This document shows positions 1-11,639 of a stretch of 64,000 bases of DNA, piece by piece. The DNA is from Torreya grandis (Eukaryota; Streptophyta; Pinopsida; Cupressales; Taxaceae). The notes under the pieces are model-generated. The model saw nothing but the letters and a program-made list of their open reading frames with translations. It was not told the origin of the DNA and searched no databases. How positions within the stretch are numbered: position 1 is the first letter of the stretch; each line of letters starts with the position of its first letter. The translations under genes and the position numbers were made by a program. The stretch spans positions 1,706,001-1,770,000 of the forward strand of contig JARHVA010003634.1 of the NCBI GenBank assembly GCA_037957365.1, given 5' to 3'.

Positions 1-2202
1 AGGTAGAAATCCAAATAAGCCGTGCACTTTTGTATTTTTGAAAATGTGTAAACAAGTTCCAAAAGTCCATCAAATGTGAAAATCAAATTTAAGTCATGAA
101 ATCCCATCAAGGTGTAAAAGTGCATAAGAAGTCCGAAATTCTATGAAGTTTAAATATGCAGCTAAAGCTTATAGGCCCAAATAATTCAAAAGTGCACAAG
201 AGGTTCAAAATATCAAGAGAAGGAAAAGGAATGCACGTGTCATTTTTTGAATTTACCTTAAAAGTAACAAGGGAGGTAAAAAAGATAAGTGTTATTCCTA
301 TTTACCCCTACCTTGCATTCAATCTCCTTGAAAATAAATAGTAGCTTGTATGGAATGAGCCAAGGTGGAGTCTCAACATCCAATGTACAAATAACATTTT
401 AACAATATCCTTCTCTTAGATTGTAAAAATAATCAAGATTCTCCTTCAAATGGTTTTATACCTTTTGGAAGTTCATTATCTTTTAGGATGGGAAAATATT
501 TCTCCTACAAATATGTTATAATAGCTGAATATTTCCAGCATAAGAAGTAAGAATATAAAGAGTTTGAAAGAGAGTGCCACTTAGAGATCCTATGCCTTGA
601 GGATAAATTTTTATATTTTCTATTTTTCCTTATAGTCTTTCATATTTTAATATTTGAATAGTTGAAAATGGTAACTGGATCTTTAGTTGACAAGTCATCC
701 TCATCTGAGTGGGGAAATGATTAATTGAAGATAGGGCAAAATGATTACATAAGAAGATAAAGTTTATTTGCACTAAGGAGGAATATTATCCCTCAAGCTC
801 AAATGCAACAATCTTCAAGTTGGGAAAAATCAAAATATCATCATGACATGGACAACCAACAAAAAAATTGATTGCCTTGTAGAGCACGAGCTTTCAAGTG
901 TATCCTAAGACATCTTCTAGATGGAGCATCATTTAAGAATTTTTTGTATAGTAAAGAGGGATTGTTCTCTTTACAAGGGCTTTTTTGGGTTAGGATTTTT
1001 CAACTTTCAAAAATATCTTCTTTAGAGATTCTTTTAATTTTTCAAATTTATATTATGTGTATTTTACTTCTTTTGCTAAGGTAATTGCATTTGTACATTC
1101 ATTAGCAAACTCTGAGAACATTATGTATATGTCTCCACTATTTCAAATCAAATCCACTATGTTTTTCACCATGTGAGTATTTTGAACATTGATGTATGTA
1201 GATTTATGTTCAAGATTAATGGAAGCCATTTGTGATTTATTCTATTTCTTGTCAATGAAGTGTAATAGCACATTATTCATGCAATTTCAATTAGGTGTCT
1301 GGTTTAATGTCTCTTAAAGGTAGTCATTCTAGGCATGAACTTAGGTTATAAATTCCTTTCTGCATTATGATTTGCAAATGTTCTATTGATAATATTCTAA
1401 GGATACCTTACATTTATGGATTTGAAAGGAGAAGGTGTTAAATATTTTACTTGTAGTGCATGTTTTGGAGATCTTAAATGTCATTTGAATGCTTGTATTG
1501 AATTGGTATCAGTGAATACAAACCATTCTTGATAGTTTTATTCACCTTGTTTACTAGTCTTTTACATCTTGGAATAAATGTTAGCATGCCTATTGAAATA
1601 ATTCCCAATGTTGAAATCCACTACAACTCATTTATATATACCTAACATGTTCTACCCCTACAATTAATACATGATGTTGAATATTTCAAGTGTTATTTAC
1701 CAATAGATTCATGAATATTATATATCTAGAATGTGTCTATAATTGGTCTTTGAAGACTAGCATTGTAATTTTCCATTTGGCCCTTAATTATCAATAGTTT
1801 TTATAGAAATGAAGATTACAATCACATTTTCATCTATCTTTAGTAGCTTGTGTCTGATTTGGAAGCATTTTCTCAGTCTATGTGACAACTCTTCTCGATT
1901 GAACTATTCAAATTTGGTTATGATTTAATTAGACCTATATATGTGTTGATAATTCATTGGATATTGATCTATAGTATCCCTCCTTGTGATCAAACTACCC
2001 CGTAAGTGATCTCACCTTAGTTCAGGCCGAGCCAAAAGTAATAGGGAACTAAACATAACCTTTTTCATTGTCTATGTTAAGTCCATCTAGATGTTAGACC
2101 CTTCCTTGGCTATAATGACATAATTGAAGTTTAGCATCTATGTTTCACATCTTTTCAAGTGTGTAAGGATGAATGCTAAAGGTGTAAAACTAGGAACTAA
2201 CA
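1..2202 (+). repeat. Left (5') LTR of the gypsy element, start outside window
   Basis: It aligns with 18250-20334; for example both copies contain the phrase cttgtatggaatgagccaag (from about 335 and 18600) and both end close to a tagaactaa-type string. It ends in CA at about 2202, followed by a primer-site-like sequence. Small open frames at 156-341 and 872-1084 lie inside the LTR and are probably not genes. Confidence 0.85.
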
Positions 2203-2207
2203 CTTTT

Positions 2208-2226
2208 TCAGCATCATTGTTGGGGA
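2208..2226 (+). other. Degenerate primer binding site of the gypsy element
   Basis: The string tcagcatcattgttgggga follows the LTR end by a few bases. It resembles the TGGCGCCGTTG-type site common in plant gypsy elements, with C-to-T and G-to-A changes. The tRNA assignment is uncertain because of decay. Confidence 0.55.
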
Positions 2227-2785
2227 CAAGATCCTTGAAACATGTGTTGCCATAAATTATTACAGAGAATTTTTATTTGTTCATGTTTTAAAGTGACTTG
2301 CTCTTTTAAACATGAATTTAGAATTTTTAATGTCTTTATTTATCTATCTCATCACTTACTACATAAAACTATAATTTTAGAATGTATCACTATATATTTA
2401 TGACTTCTATCCTAGAATATTTATTCTAGTGTTGACTCTAATGTTTTATCTAGTTTTGAAAGATCAGTGCCCACTTTAATTTATTAGTTTTTGAGTGTTC
2501 CCTTAGTTGAAAAAATAGAAGGATTGAGATCCTCATTTAAAGGTGACTCATCAAAGCAGCTCGTATTTAAGTGTTAATCATAGAATAAGGATACAAGCTT
2601 AGAGGCCAATTGAAGGACAAAGTTTTAGAGGAATGAAGTGTCTAGATCATCATAATTTTGGTACACCTAAACTTATTTTTATTGAAATTACTTTGATTGA
2701 ATATTAACATAGTTCTCCTAGTAATCTAAAGTCTTATAGCCTTGTTTATTACCCTCTACCTTCTCAACAAGTTGAATCTTCTCAT

Positions 2786-3770
2786 ATGTTTGATCCTCCA
2801 AGACCACCTCACTCACCCCCTCATAACACTTTATCATCTTTTCTTGAGCCCACCATAGAAACAATCATTAGGCATAGAGATCAGGATGAAAATGAATGTC
2901 CTACATTAAGAATTTCTAGATTTAGACCTATTCATTTTGATGAAATGGAAGGTTACCCTAATGAAGTTCTAATTGAGGTAAGGAATTGACTCCCTAAGTT
3001 TTAGGTGCATAATGCAGTGATTGGAGAATAATATTTGAGGGATTTTCATATTAAAATTGAATACTATGAGGTTGAGCATGAGGATATTTATATTAAAGTT
3101 TTTGTGTACATAAGTGAATAAGATGCACATGAATGGTTAAATTCTCTTCCTCATGGATGCATAGATTCATGGGAAGAAATGAAGAATGTATTTAATATAT
3201 AGTATGGTGATAGAGTTTATCCTTGGTTTCTCCTCGAAGAATTTGAAATCATAAAGAATAACCTAAATGAATATGTGCAGGACTTTAGTACAAGGTTTAA
3301 CAAGGCTATGATGGGTATGCCTAATAATATCAGGTTAAGTGACATTGCTTTTTTGATTAAAAATTGTGATGCCTTTGATAAGAAGGTAGCCTATTACTTG
3401 AGAGATAAAACTCCCAAAAATATTAAGTTGGCATTCAACATGACCATTTAAATTGAAATTAATATAAATGACATGGGCAGACTTATGAAAAAAGGGCTTA
3501 TGAAAAGTTGATCAATCCTGAGAAGTCTTAGTCCAATAAGGCTGCCAATATTGAGGAAACTTTGAAAACTTTGGCCATTGATGTTAATGAGATGTCATAA
3601 AAATTAGCCAGAGATGAGAGGGGGATTCCTCATGGATCTTCAAGTTAAGAGAGAGCTCAAAACCAAAATCAAGAACAAGGGAGATCATCTTTCCATAATA
3701 GAGATAATGATAGAGGGAAGAGACTTGCTAGAAATGAAAGAAATTCAAATAAAGGAGTTGGGAAATAAGT
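2786..3770 (+). pseudogene. Gypsy gag remnant
   Basis: The frame starting at 2786 (proline/histidine-rich N-terminus) continues in frame past stops at about 2987, 3002, 3029, 3119 and 3200. It contains a typical plant gypsy gag core: WLNSLPHGCIDSWEEMKNVF near 3137-3196, then an EFEIIKNNLNEYVQDFSTRF segment near 3240-3299. Gag would form the virus-like particle. A basic, glutamine/serine-rich tail follows to about 3770. The first stops are TGA, TAG or TAA where Arg or Gln codons are plausible, so a few C-to-T changes explain them. No zinc knuckle could be recognised downstream. Confidence 0.7.
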
Positions 3771-4689
3771 TCATGATCTATTAAACACTAAGTTTAATGT
3801 TGTAAACTATGATCTTGACATTGATTTGTGTGATAAATGCTTCCTCCCCCATCCTCCTTGTGATGCTAATGAAAGAATGGATGAATATGCAAAGGAACCT
3901 AAGTCTACATCTAAAATTTATGAGATTATGATGTTTGATTGTCAAATCATATGAGGTAAAATGTATACCTCCATATAATTATTGAGTGATACTACCATTG
4001 ATAAATTTTGGAGTGGAGTAAAAGAGGTATGTGTCACAACTCTTGATTTTTTTTGTGATATAAACATGACATAAGAATATGAGTTGCCAGATCATGACTT
4101 TGAGTTTTTGATATCTATGATGATTAAAAAATATGATGGGGGGACTTTTTTAGTTGAGGATAGGTTGTTGTTAATTAATGTTTTAGTTGAATAATAAAAA
4201 TAATATAATCTGAGAAGCAATCAATAAGGTGCTTCTCCTTAAGAGACTACCCCTATAGATCCAAGTGCAGGGGATAAAATAAAATAAAGTTAAGAAAACC
4301 AAAGAAGTCCCTAGTTTTTCCAAACTAGTACCTACCTCCCATACTATCAAATAGAGAGGTTATCTAACCAATAATAGAGAACCTTTATTATCTAGTATTC
4401 CTAAGGGTATGAATGATGTAAGAAAAAAACCACCCTTGAAAATTTATATTAAAAATTGTAGTTGATCCCATCCTATTCCCCCTCTGAATTTAAATGACTA
4501 TATTCCTACTAAAAGTGTTGTCACCCTTCCTCCAAATACTCCCCTTCCTTAGTATATTGTGTGTAATATGGCCTAAGTATTGAGTCAATTGAAAATCATT
4601 GTCCCACTTGTTGAGCTGCTAAGAATACCAAAACATAGAAGGAGGGCAATTGAGTATTTGGATTTTAATGATAATACAAGTGCCAATGA
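3771..4689 (+). other. Gag-protease linker of the gypsy element, heavily decayed
   Basis: Only scattered coding-like peptides remain, in shifting frames, with many stops. A Pro/Thr-rich stretch around 4480-4560 and a basic KHRRRAIEY-like stretch near 4630 suggest that the linker between gag and protease was translated originally. No catalytic motif was recognised. Confidence 0.4.
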
Positions 4690-5200
4690 GATTAGTTTAC
4701 TCGAAATACTCTTAGATGATAATTAAGAGTCATGTGAGGTTATTAAATTACCCCTAGAATTTTATTTGGGAACTACATTGATATAAATTCAGCTAGATAT
4801 TGACCCTTTTTATACTACCATATTGATTAATGGCTTAATTATTCACAACTGTATGTTTGATTCTAGATAATCTTGTAATGTGATGCCCTTAGGTGTCCTT
4901 CATGAGTTTGGAGTCAAAATAACATCCACTTTTGGTAAGGGTTATGCCATGGACTCAAAAGAGGTACCAAATGTGGGACTAGTTAAAGGATTCATAGTGC
5001 AATTGGTAGCTCACCCAAGTAAATTTATGAACATGGATGTGGTAGTTGTGGATTTTCCTTGCAAGTGAGGGATGTTATTATCAATAAAATTAGCTTCTAT
5101 CATGGGTTGTAGTGTTTAGATGGACCTATCTTACACCACCATTTATTTTGAGGGTAAGATGGTGAAAGTTCATAGAGAGACCAAAATGTTACATGTGTTT
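4690..5200 (+). pseudogene. Gypsy retropepsin-like protease remnant
   Basis: The clearest stretch is the open frame at 4880-5068 (VMPLGVLHEFGVKITSTF and onward), preceded in frame by LINGLIIHNCMFDSR and a stop, then SCNVMPL. This matches the part of plant gypsy protease around the active-site loop, where a short loop precedes a Cys-Asn-Val-Met-Pro string. The usual Asp-Ser/Thr-Gly triplet is not clearly present: the visible equivalent is FDSR followed by a stop. The enzyme would cut the gag-pol polyprotein. Several TAG and TGA stops make it non-functional. Confidence 0.55.
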
Positions 5201-5338
5201 TAAGGTCTAAGACATGCTCTAAATGAAGTTATATACACTGATGTGGAGCTGGGGAATTTTATTGGAAATGTAGATTGTGTTGAAAAATCTATGGTTTTTG
5301 ATGTTGGATCTGACAAAGAAGGTAATGATGTTTGAAGA

Positions 5339-5720
5339 ATGTCTTTTGATGGGACTTTCTCTAATCTTATAAATGGAGCTAGGGTTATCTTTTATGACCC
5401 CAATAATAAATCTTTTAATTTTTATTTTAATATTTCTTTTGAGTTCACTAATAACATTGTAGAATATGAGGCATTGTTTATTGTTTTCAAGATTTCTTGA
5501 GAACATGGAATTACAAGTCTGATTATAAAGAGTGATTTTTATTTAGTGGTTAAGTAGGTCTAAAATGCTTATGCCACGAGAAATGAAAGATTAAAGCAAT
5601 ATAAAAATGATGTATGGGATTTACTAGAATTATTTGATGCTTTCAATATTTTTTATCATGATAGAAGTTTCAATGAGGAAGTTGACAAACTTGAAAGGTT
5701 ATGTTCTTAGTTTGAAAGTG
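5339..5720 (+). pseudogene. RNase H domain lying upstream of RT in the gypsy pol
   Basis: From 5339 the plus strand reads an RNase H fold: SFDGTFS with the first Asp at 5348-5350, then NNIVEYEALFIVFK with the Glu of EYEA near 5461-5475, then IIKSDFY with the second Asp near 5535, and NEEVDKLERL with the last Asp near 5685. All four acidic positions of the RNase H active site are therefore recognisable, despite stops near 5500 and 5555. This domain precedes RT, whereas the ordinary gypsy RNase H follows it. Extra, archaeal-type RNase H domains are known in Tat-lineage plant elements; the placement here is read directly from the sequence. A conserved linker (FVRPLVPDNIHHLQDF near 5760) joins it to RT. 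Confidence 0.7.
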
Positions 5721-6039
5721 AGAATATGAACCCTCACTATCAATATCAAGTGAACGTGTTTGTCAGACCTTTAGTCCCAGACAACATTCATCATTTGCAA
5801 GATTTTTATGATGATGATCAAATCAAGAAGTTTCTGAATTGTGAGGTGGAATTTTAGGGTCAAATCACTGACTTTAAATCCATTGTCCGAATATATGATG
5901 GGAAATAAACCTTTTTTGGGAAAAATATCATTCATTTTAAGGTAAATACCATCCTAAGAGGATTGGTGAGTTTAGAGGCACCTTTTGATGGGGTCAATAG
6001 AATTAAAAGTAGAGATCTCTTTATCTCAAAAGATGTGAT

Positions 6040-6960
6040 TGATTGCAATTTGGGATTTTAAAAAAATCCAAGAAAGGTCTAGATTGGTACTCACTTGAGT
6101 GCATAAGAGAATCAAGCCTACATGTAATTATTAAAGAAGTATCAAGACTGCATGGTTTTTTTGAAATAAAAGCATATAGAGAGGATTTATTTCAACATGT
6201 CATCCTATTGCAGCCTCACAATAAACCTTTTAGGAAAAAACACAAACCTAGTAACCCCATATTGGCCAACAAGATATAGGAAGAGTTAAATAAAGTAAGA
6301 GATGGTGGGATTATTCAGCCCATGAGGTATTCATCATGGGTGGAAAACATAGTCCCTATAATGAAGAAGAATGGTGACATCTACTTGTGTGTGGATTTTA
6401 TAAATTTGAATAAAGCTTCTTCAAAGGATAATTACCCCTTACCCAATATGGATAACCTGTTGAAGAGTGTTACATGACCATAGATGTTGTCCACATTAGA
6501 TGGTTTCTCATGGTATATCCAAGTTGTGGTAAAATAATCTCAAAGACCCAAAACTACATTTATAATTCCTTGGGTCACTTTTGTCTACATTAGAATGCCT
6601 TTTGGGTTAATTAATTATGGTGCATCATTTTAGAGAGATATGAATGTTGCTTTTGCAAGGGTAATTAACAAGTTTTTTTTGTGTATCAAGATGACATTAC
6701 ACTGTAATCCAAAAATAGAAAAGATAATTTGGAGCATCTAGAAAAAGTGTTTCTTATATGAAGGGAATTTGGTATTTCCCTTAATCCAAATAAATGTCAC
6801 TTCAGAGTGCAAAAGGCCAGTTAATGGGACACATAGTGTCTAGGCATGGTGTCATGATTAACCTAGAGAGAGTGGAATCTATTAACAAAGTTCTGGTCCC
6901 ATAATCTAAGAAGGATATGTAGTCCTTCTTTAGATAAATCAAAAAAATTAGAAGGTTTGT
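6040..6960 (+). pseudogene. Gypsy reverse transcriptase remnant
   Basis: The frame at 6043-6279 ends with KAYREDLFQHVI and KPFRKKHKPSNPILANKI, the usual entry into plant gypsy RT. After a stop it continues with RDGGIIQPMRYSSWVENIVP and CVDFINLNKASSKDNYPLPN (near 6300-6450), then STLDGFSWYIQV and FVYIRMPFGLINYGASF (near 6490-6640). The catalytic motif appears as YQDD near 6680-6695, where YLDD or YMDD would be usual. Stops and at least one frameshift follow each block. RT would copy element RNA into DNA inside particles. Confidence 0.8.
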
Positions 6961-7029
6961 TTGTAACTTTTTAAAGATCACTTTGCCTATTACTTCCATT
7001 TTAAAGGACCTAACCATCAAGTTAGAGGA

Positions 7030-7490
7030 GAAGGCCATACAATATTTAATGACGTCAAAGGAGCCTTGAATTCTTCCCCTATCTTGTCTAGTCCTAATTA
7101 CATTAAGGAGTTTCAAATATTTTCTTTTGCATCCCAAAGTATTATATCTATTGTTTTATTGAAAAAAATAATGATGGTCATGAAAAACCTATAGATTTAT
7201 TTAGTAAAGGTGTGCAGGGATCTGAACTAAATTATACTATCATGGAAAAATAAGATTTATCTATCTTGAAAGCTGTTAAAATGTTTAGACCTTACATTAA
7301 GAGTTTGAATATTATTGCATATGTACCACATGCAATGGTCAAGGATGTATTGACTCAGCTTGAAGTATCAAGAAAGAGGTGTATATGGGTAAACAAGTTG
7401 TAAGAGTATGGCTTAGAGATCCAAACCACCAAGTTGGTGAGAGGTATGGGCTTAACCAAGATCATGGTTGAGACCAATTTACAAGTTGTG
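7030..7490 (+). pseudogene. Second RNase H-like domain downstream of RT, catalytic Asp missing
   Basis: Following RT, the plus strand reads SPNYIKEFQIFSFASQSIIS, then a KPIDLFSKGVQGSELNYTIM block and an AVKMFRPYIKSLNIIAYVPH block. This is the ordinary gypsy RNase H position and fold. The first catalytic Asp, normally in a SDAS-like motif, is replaced: the sequence reads SFAS. With the intact-looking RNase H upstream of RT, this arrangement suggests the second copy had lost activity before the element decayed. A tether-like segment (ILEYGLEI-type, in a different frame) continues to about 7490. Confidence 0.7.
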
Positions 7491-7529
7491 GAGGTAAACA
7501 CTACTATTTTTAATATTAGTGATTCTTTG

Positions 7530-7723
7530 GGTCATGTAAACATGTCACCATGGTATAAAGATAGTGTTTATTACCTGTAAAGTTTGAATTTTCCCCTAAA
7601 CTTGGATAATAGTCAAAGGATAACTCTTAAACTTGTATCCCAAAAGTATCTCTTGACCAAAAGTGGAATAATATGGAATAATCTAGATGGGATTCTCTTA
7701 AGATGCCTAGTAGAAGAATAAAT
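7530..7723 (+). pseudogene. Left part of the gypsy pre-integrase segment
   Basis: MSPWYKDSVYYL near 7540-7578 and GILLRCLVEE near 7688-7717 are typical of the region between RNase H and integrase. Reading stops where the minus-strand element was inserted, and resumes at 15918 with an IEYFYSVVCGCHFAPKFKAY-type string. The two halves fit the usual order of this region. Confidence 0.75.
7719..7723. repeat. Target site duplication, left copy (TAAAT)
   Basis: TAAAT precedes the left LTR of the nested minus-strand element. TAAAA follows its right LTR at 15918-15922, with one mismatch in five. Because pol reading is interrupted exactly between these points, the pair is accepted as the insertion scar. 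Confidence 0.6.
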
Positions 7724-9621
7724 TTTTATAGGTATAATCACTGAAAATTAAGGATGAATCAGTGATACAAGAAATTTAATTCCAATTCCAAAACTTCAAA
7801 CTCTTACCCAATCAGCAAAAGCATTCAAGAAGCATATAAACTAGTTATTTCAAATAATAAAAGAAACTATTCAAGATCAACACATGGATTATGTGGGAAA
7901 CCCTCATAGGGGATAAAAACCACTCTAAAGTATAAAAAAAAGTGGACTATAGTCCTATAATATATTTACAAACAAGATAATTTAGTGAAGCACCCACTTC
8001 ACAAGGAGAACCAAGCCCTAAGCATGAACAAACACCCACTTGTCCTAGATGTTGAGCACCCACACATCACCTTTTGATATCATCACCTCTAGAGATATGA
8101 TTTAATTTCAATCTAATGGATAAATAGTGAATATCAACTCTCTTCAATCCTTCACACACAAATAATGCATCTAAAATAACCTTTTGGATCACTCTATACT
8201 TATTTTCTCATCCTTAATCTTCAACCCTACAAGAACACTATAATAACATAAAAAATATTAACTCTACATAACACACATATTTATCACACTTATATACTCT
8301 TAAATATATCCACAAAAAACACTCAACCTTCTCTTTTCTTCTCTTGTCAACTATAGAAACCTTCATCTTTGTTTATGCTCTTTATAGAGGCTTCATTATC
8401 ACCATCTTCATGGTCAGCTATAAGACATACCTTAAATATTAAGGATGTTATCATACTTAAAATAAGATAAATTTCACCTAAATAAGTCATCCATAACTTT
8501 TATATATCACCCTTAAGTAATAACATCTTTCAATTAGTCCTAAGAAACCTTTATAGGTCTATGGATACCTATTCATCATTTTACCACTTCATCGAGCAAA
8601 AATAGGAATGCAAGATAACTTCAAAGCATATAGGTCCTCGCCATATGACCCCTAAGACATGATAAAGTGATTAAATTTATAATTACACACCTCTTCATAT
8701 GAAAAACCTATCAAACATTTTCCTTGTACATGAAAACACCATGAATGAACCAAAAGTCAACTCCCAAGCAATGGTTCATACTGAAGATGGATCGGTCAAA
8801 CCTCCAAAATCCATACAAATGATACTGAGGGAGTATAAAACACTCTTTAATAGATAATTCACCTTGAAACATCCAAACACCATCTATAAAAACTCAAACA
8901 TTTTTCTTAGGTCACTTGTAGAAAATAGTCAAACCCTCAGTCAACTTTGAACCATAATAAATATAGGTGTACAACCAATCAAACCTCCAAATCATTTTCC
9001 CTCGATTTACCTTGAATTTAATTACCATTTTTATTTTTATACCACCATAAAATTAAACCATAATCAAAATTTAATAAGAAAACATTTCAGATTGGTTTTC
9101 CTTTGTAAATTCAAATATTTGAATTCCAATGGTCACTTTTTAATGCAAATTTGACTATGAAAACTAGTGAAATCTGCCGAAGAAACCAAATTTACACTAC
9201 CATACATTTTTATAAACATCATTTCAAGACTAAAAATTTGAAAAATATGATCTAGGCACAAATATGAACAAACCCATGTGACCACTTTCTTCTGACACCT
9301 TCACACATGTGAATGCTAACATCATCAATCTACTTACTCAAAAAGTTATGACAAGATGGCTTGGATAACCTAAACATTCACAAGACTAAATAAATGAATT
9401 AATTTAAATTACACAAGTATAAAAATAACTCTTTAATCCTCATATGACCCCACAAACATGGTCAACACATCACCAACATCCATCATCTTGCTTAACTAAG
9501 CAAATTATACAAGGTCCATATATGATCACTAAGGCACACTTTGTCATTGAGAACCATGCATAAAAATCAGCTCATGAAAACTATTGGCCACCTTAGGGAC
9601 ATAATTGAAAACACATAAACA
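7724..9621 (-). repeat. 3' LTR of the nested minus-strand element
   Basis: It aligns over its length with 14035-15917, including shared strings such as ttccaattccaaaacttcaa and caacacatggattatgtggg-like phrases near its left end. The plus-strand left terminus has decayed: ttttat here against tgttag at the other copy. The inner end is cataaaca, followed by the purine tract on the minus strand. Confidence 0.85.
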
Positions 9622-9623
9622 AT

Positions 9624-9636
9624 ATACCCCTTTTTC
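9624..9636 (-). other. Polypurine tract of the nested element
   Basis: On the minus strand this reads gaaaaaggggtat, a purine-rich run a few bases before the 3' LTR. This is the expected place for the plus-strand DNA primer. Confidence 0.55.
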
Positions 9637-11639
9637 ATTGATGTAAACGCTTGTACATGTATTCAAAGCCAACATCAAATCTTATGCACATACTCTTTTC
9701 CATATACAAACACCTTCTCCCCTTTTGATAGAATGAAAAAGTGGGATTACCTACTGATCCTAACTACCTTTAAATGTTTTTAGATCCAAAATAATTAATG
9801 TATCCCCTCTAATAGATGATAAAAACTCTCCATATCACTATGCATACCATTTCTTATCATGACTATCTCAAGCCTCCTTATTGATAACACTCTTCTTTGA
9901 CCATGCACTACTATATGAAAAAAATGAACTTGATCTAGAAAATATGAGTGATCACACCTTGATAAAACTAAGAGTGTCTCCATATAAGTCACCTAATCTT
10001 AGGTACCCCTTGAACACCTTCAAACCATCTCCAAACATGTTGAAATTTCATAGTTGCCTTCAAATTTTCTCTCACAAGCCACTCATAGAATGAAGAGTAG
10101 AAATTCAAGATATTTATCAAAAAAATACGATACATAAATCCAATTTATAAACATATTCAAGGACAACCATACCTTTTTATTTTGAATAAAATGACCAAAA
10201 ATCACTATTCTTCACACTAGCCTTGCCTAGAGGCCTAATATCCTTACTTAAACCTTGTTGAGCCCATAAATTTCTATGTATGCACTCCCATGACTTGAAA
10301 TTTCATATCTATAGTAAACTAATATTCCCCCTCATTAATTCCAAGAATCATTATCCAAATCTTCCTCTGCGCCATAGTTCCTTCATAAACTTACCTGTCA
10401 ATTAGATCTCCATTTGCACAAAAGCTCAACCATAGGACAAACTATACACTTTTAGATTATTATAAATCACTTTTAGAGAACAATTTTGGCCATTTTAATA
10501 TATTAATAATCCTATAACTTCAAATCCTTTGGGAAGGTCACTAAGCCATATGGTGCAAAACCTAGGGTATCAAAAAGAAATAAGGTCAACTTACCACCTT
10601 CCATTTAATTCCAAATCCTAAAACTTGTCTCACACCTAGAGGCTAAAAATACACACTTCTAAGCCAATTTTTTAGGTTTGACTCCTTTGGGAACCCATAG
10701 AACCATGAAATGGTTTTTGTCCTACTATCCATTAAGCAAGGACTGTCATACTCGAGAGCCTTCAAAAACTTCAACTTGCCCTCAAGAGACCTTCAAATAT
10801 TGAAAACACATAGAGAACACCTATATGAATTAAACACACCTTATATTCCAAACATCCATCTTGAACACTCACCAATATTTATTTGATACCTAGAACTAGT
10901 CATATTATGCATATAGGCCCTGTGTATACCCCCATCACTATGACAAAACACATTCAACTGATCATGGATGCCTTTTAACATTTACTCAACACCTTTTTCA
11001 CATGGAAATATCGAATCCAACTTTACTCTACTGTTGGTTAGCTTCATATACCTCAAATTCATCAATTTTTCAAGATGAACATATACTAAGCAATGAACAC
11101 TGAACAAAATGGTCAAATTAAACAAATGGTCATGAATGACTCTTTTGGCTAGCTGAGTACATCTGAACCCATGGGATACACTTGGAAAATTCCTCTCCAC
11201 ACTTTGTATCAACCTTAAATTCATTCTTCATGATTTTACCTTCTAAACAAAACATTAAAATTTAACTAAAACATGCTTTTAGGACCAATACCCCTAGACA
11301 GATTTATTGAAGTTTTTCATCATAAACCTATAGAGCAAGCTTATGAAATTGTTTCACCCCCTTATCCAATGAAATTATATGATAAAAACAAGGTTTGGTA
11401 ACATAATATCATCTATTATATACCAAAATAGCATTGTTCTTTAAAGACCAATCAGTAACTCTGCATATTTGTGTAATTTGTTCATCACCTAGAGCACACA
11501 CACATGCTTTTACATATGAAAGATGTCTCATAAGAAGCATATGTATAGACACCCACTTGTCATAGATGGAATAAAGGTCTAAAAACTCAATAGAATCCCA
11601 CATATACAAGATCTCACTTGATTTTTAGTCCTACTTCAT
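9637..11639 (-). other. Interior of the nested element without recognisable coding
   Basis: About 2 kb between gag and the 3' LTR. Small open frames on either strand (for example 9795-9992 and 10982-11224 minus, 9881-10093 plus) show no retroelement motif. The pol gene that normally fills this place is absent rather than merely decayed: no protease, integrase or RT signature was found in any frame. Confidence 0.5.
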
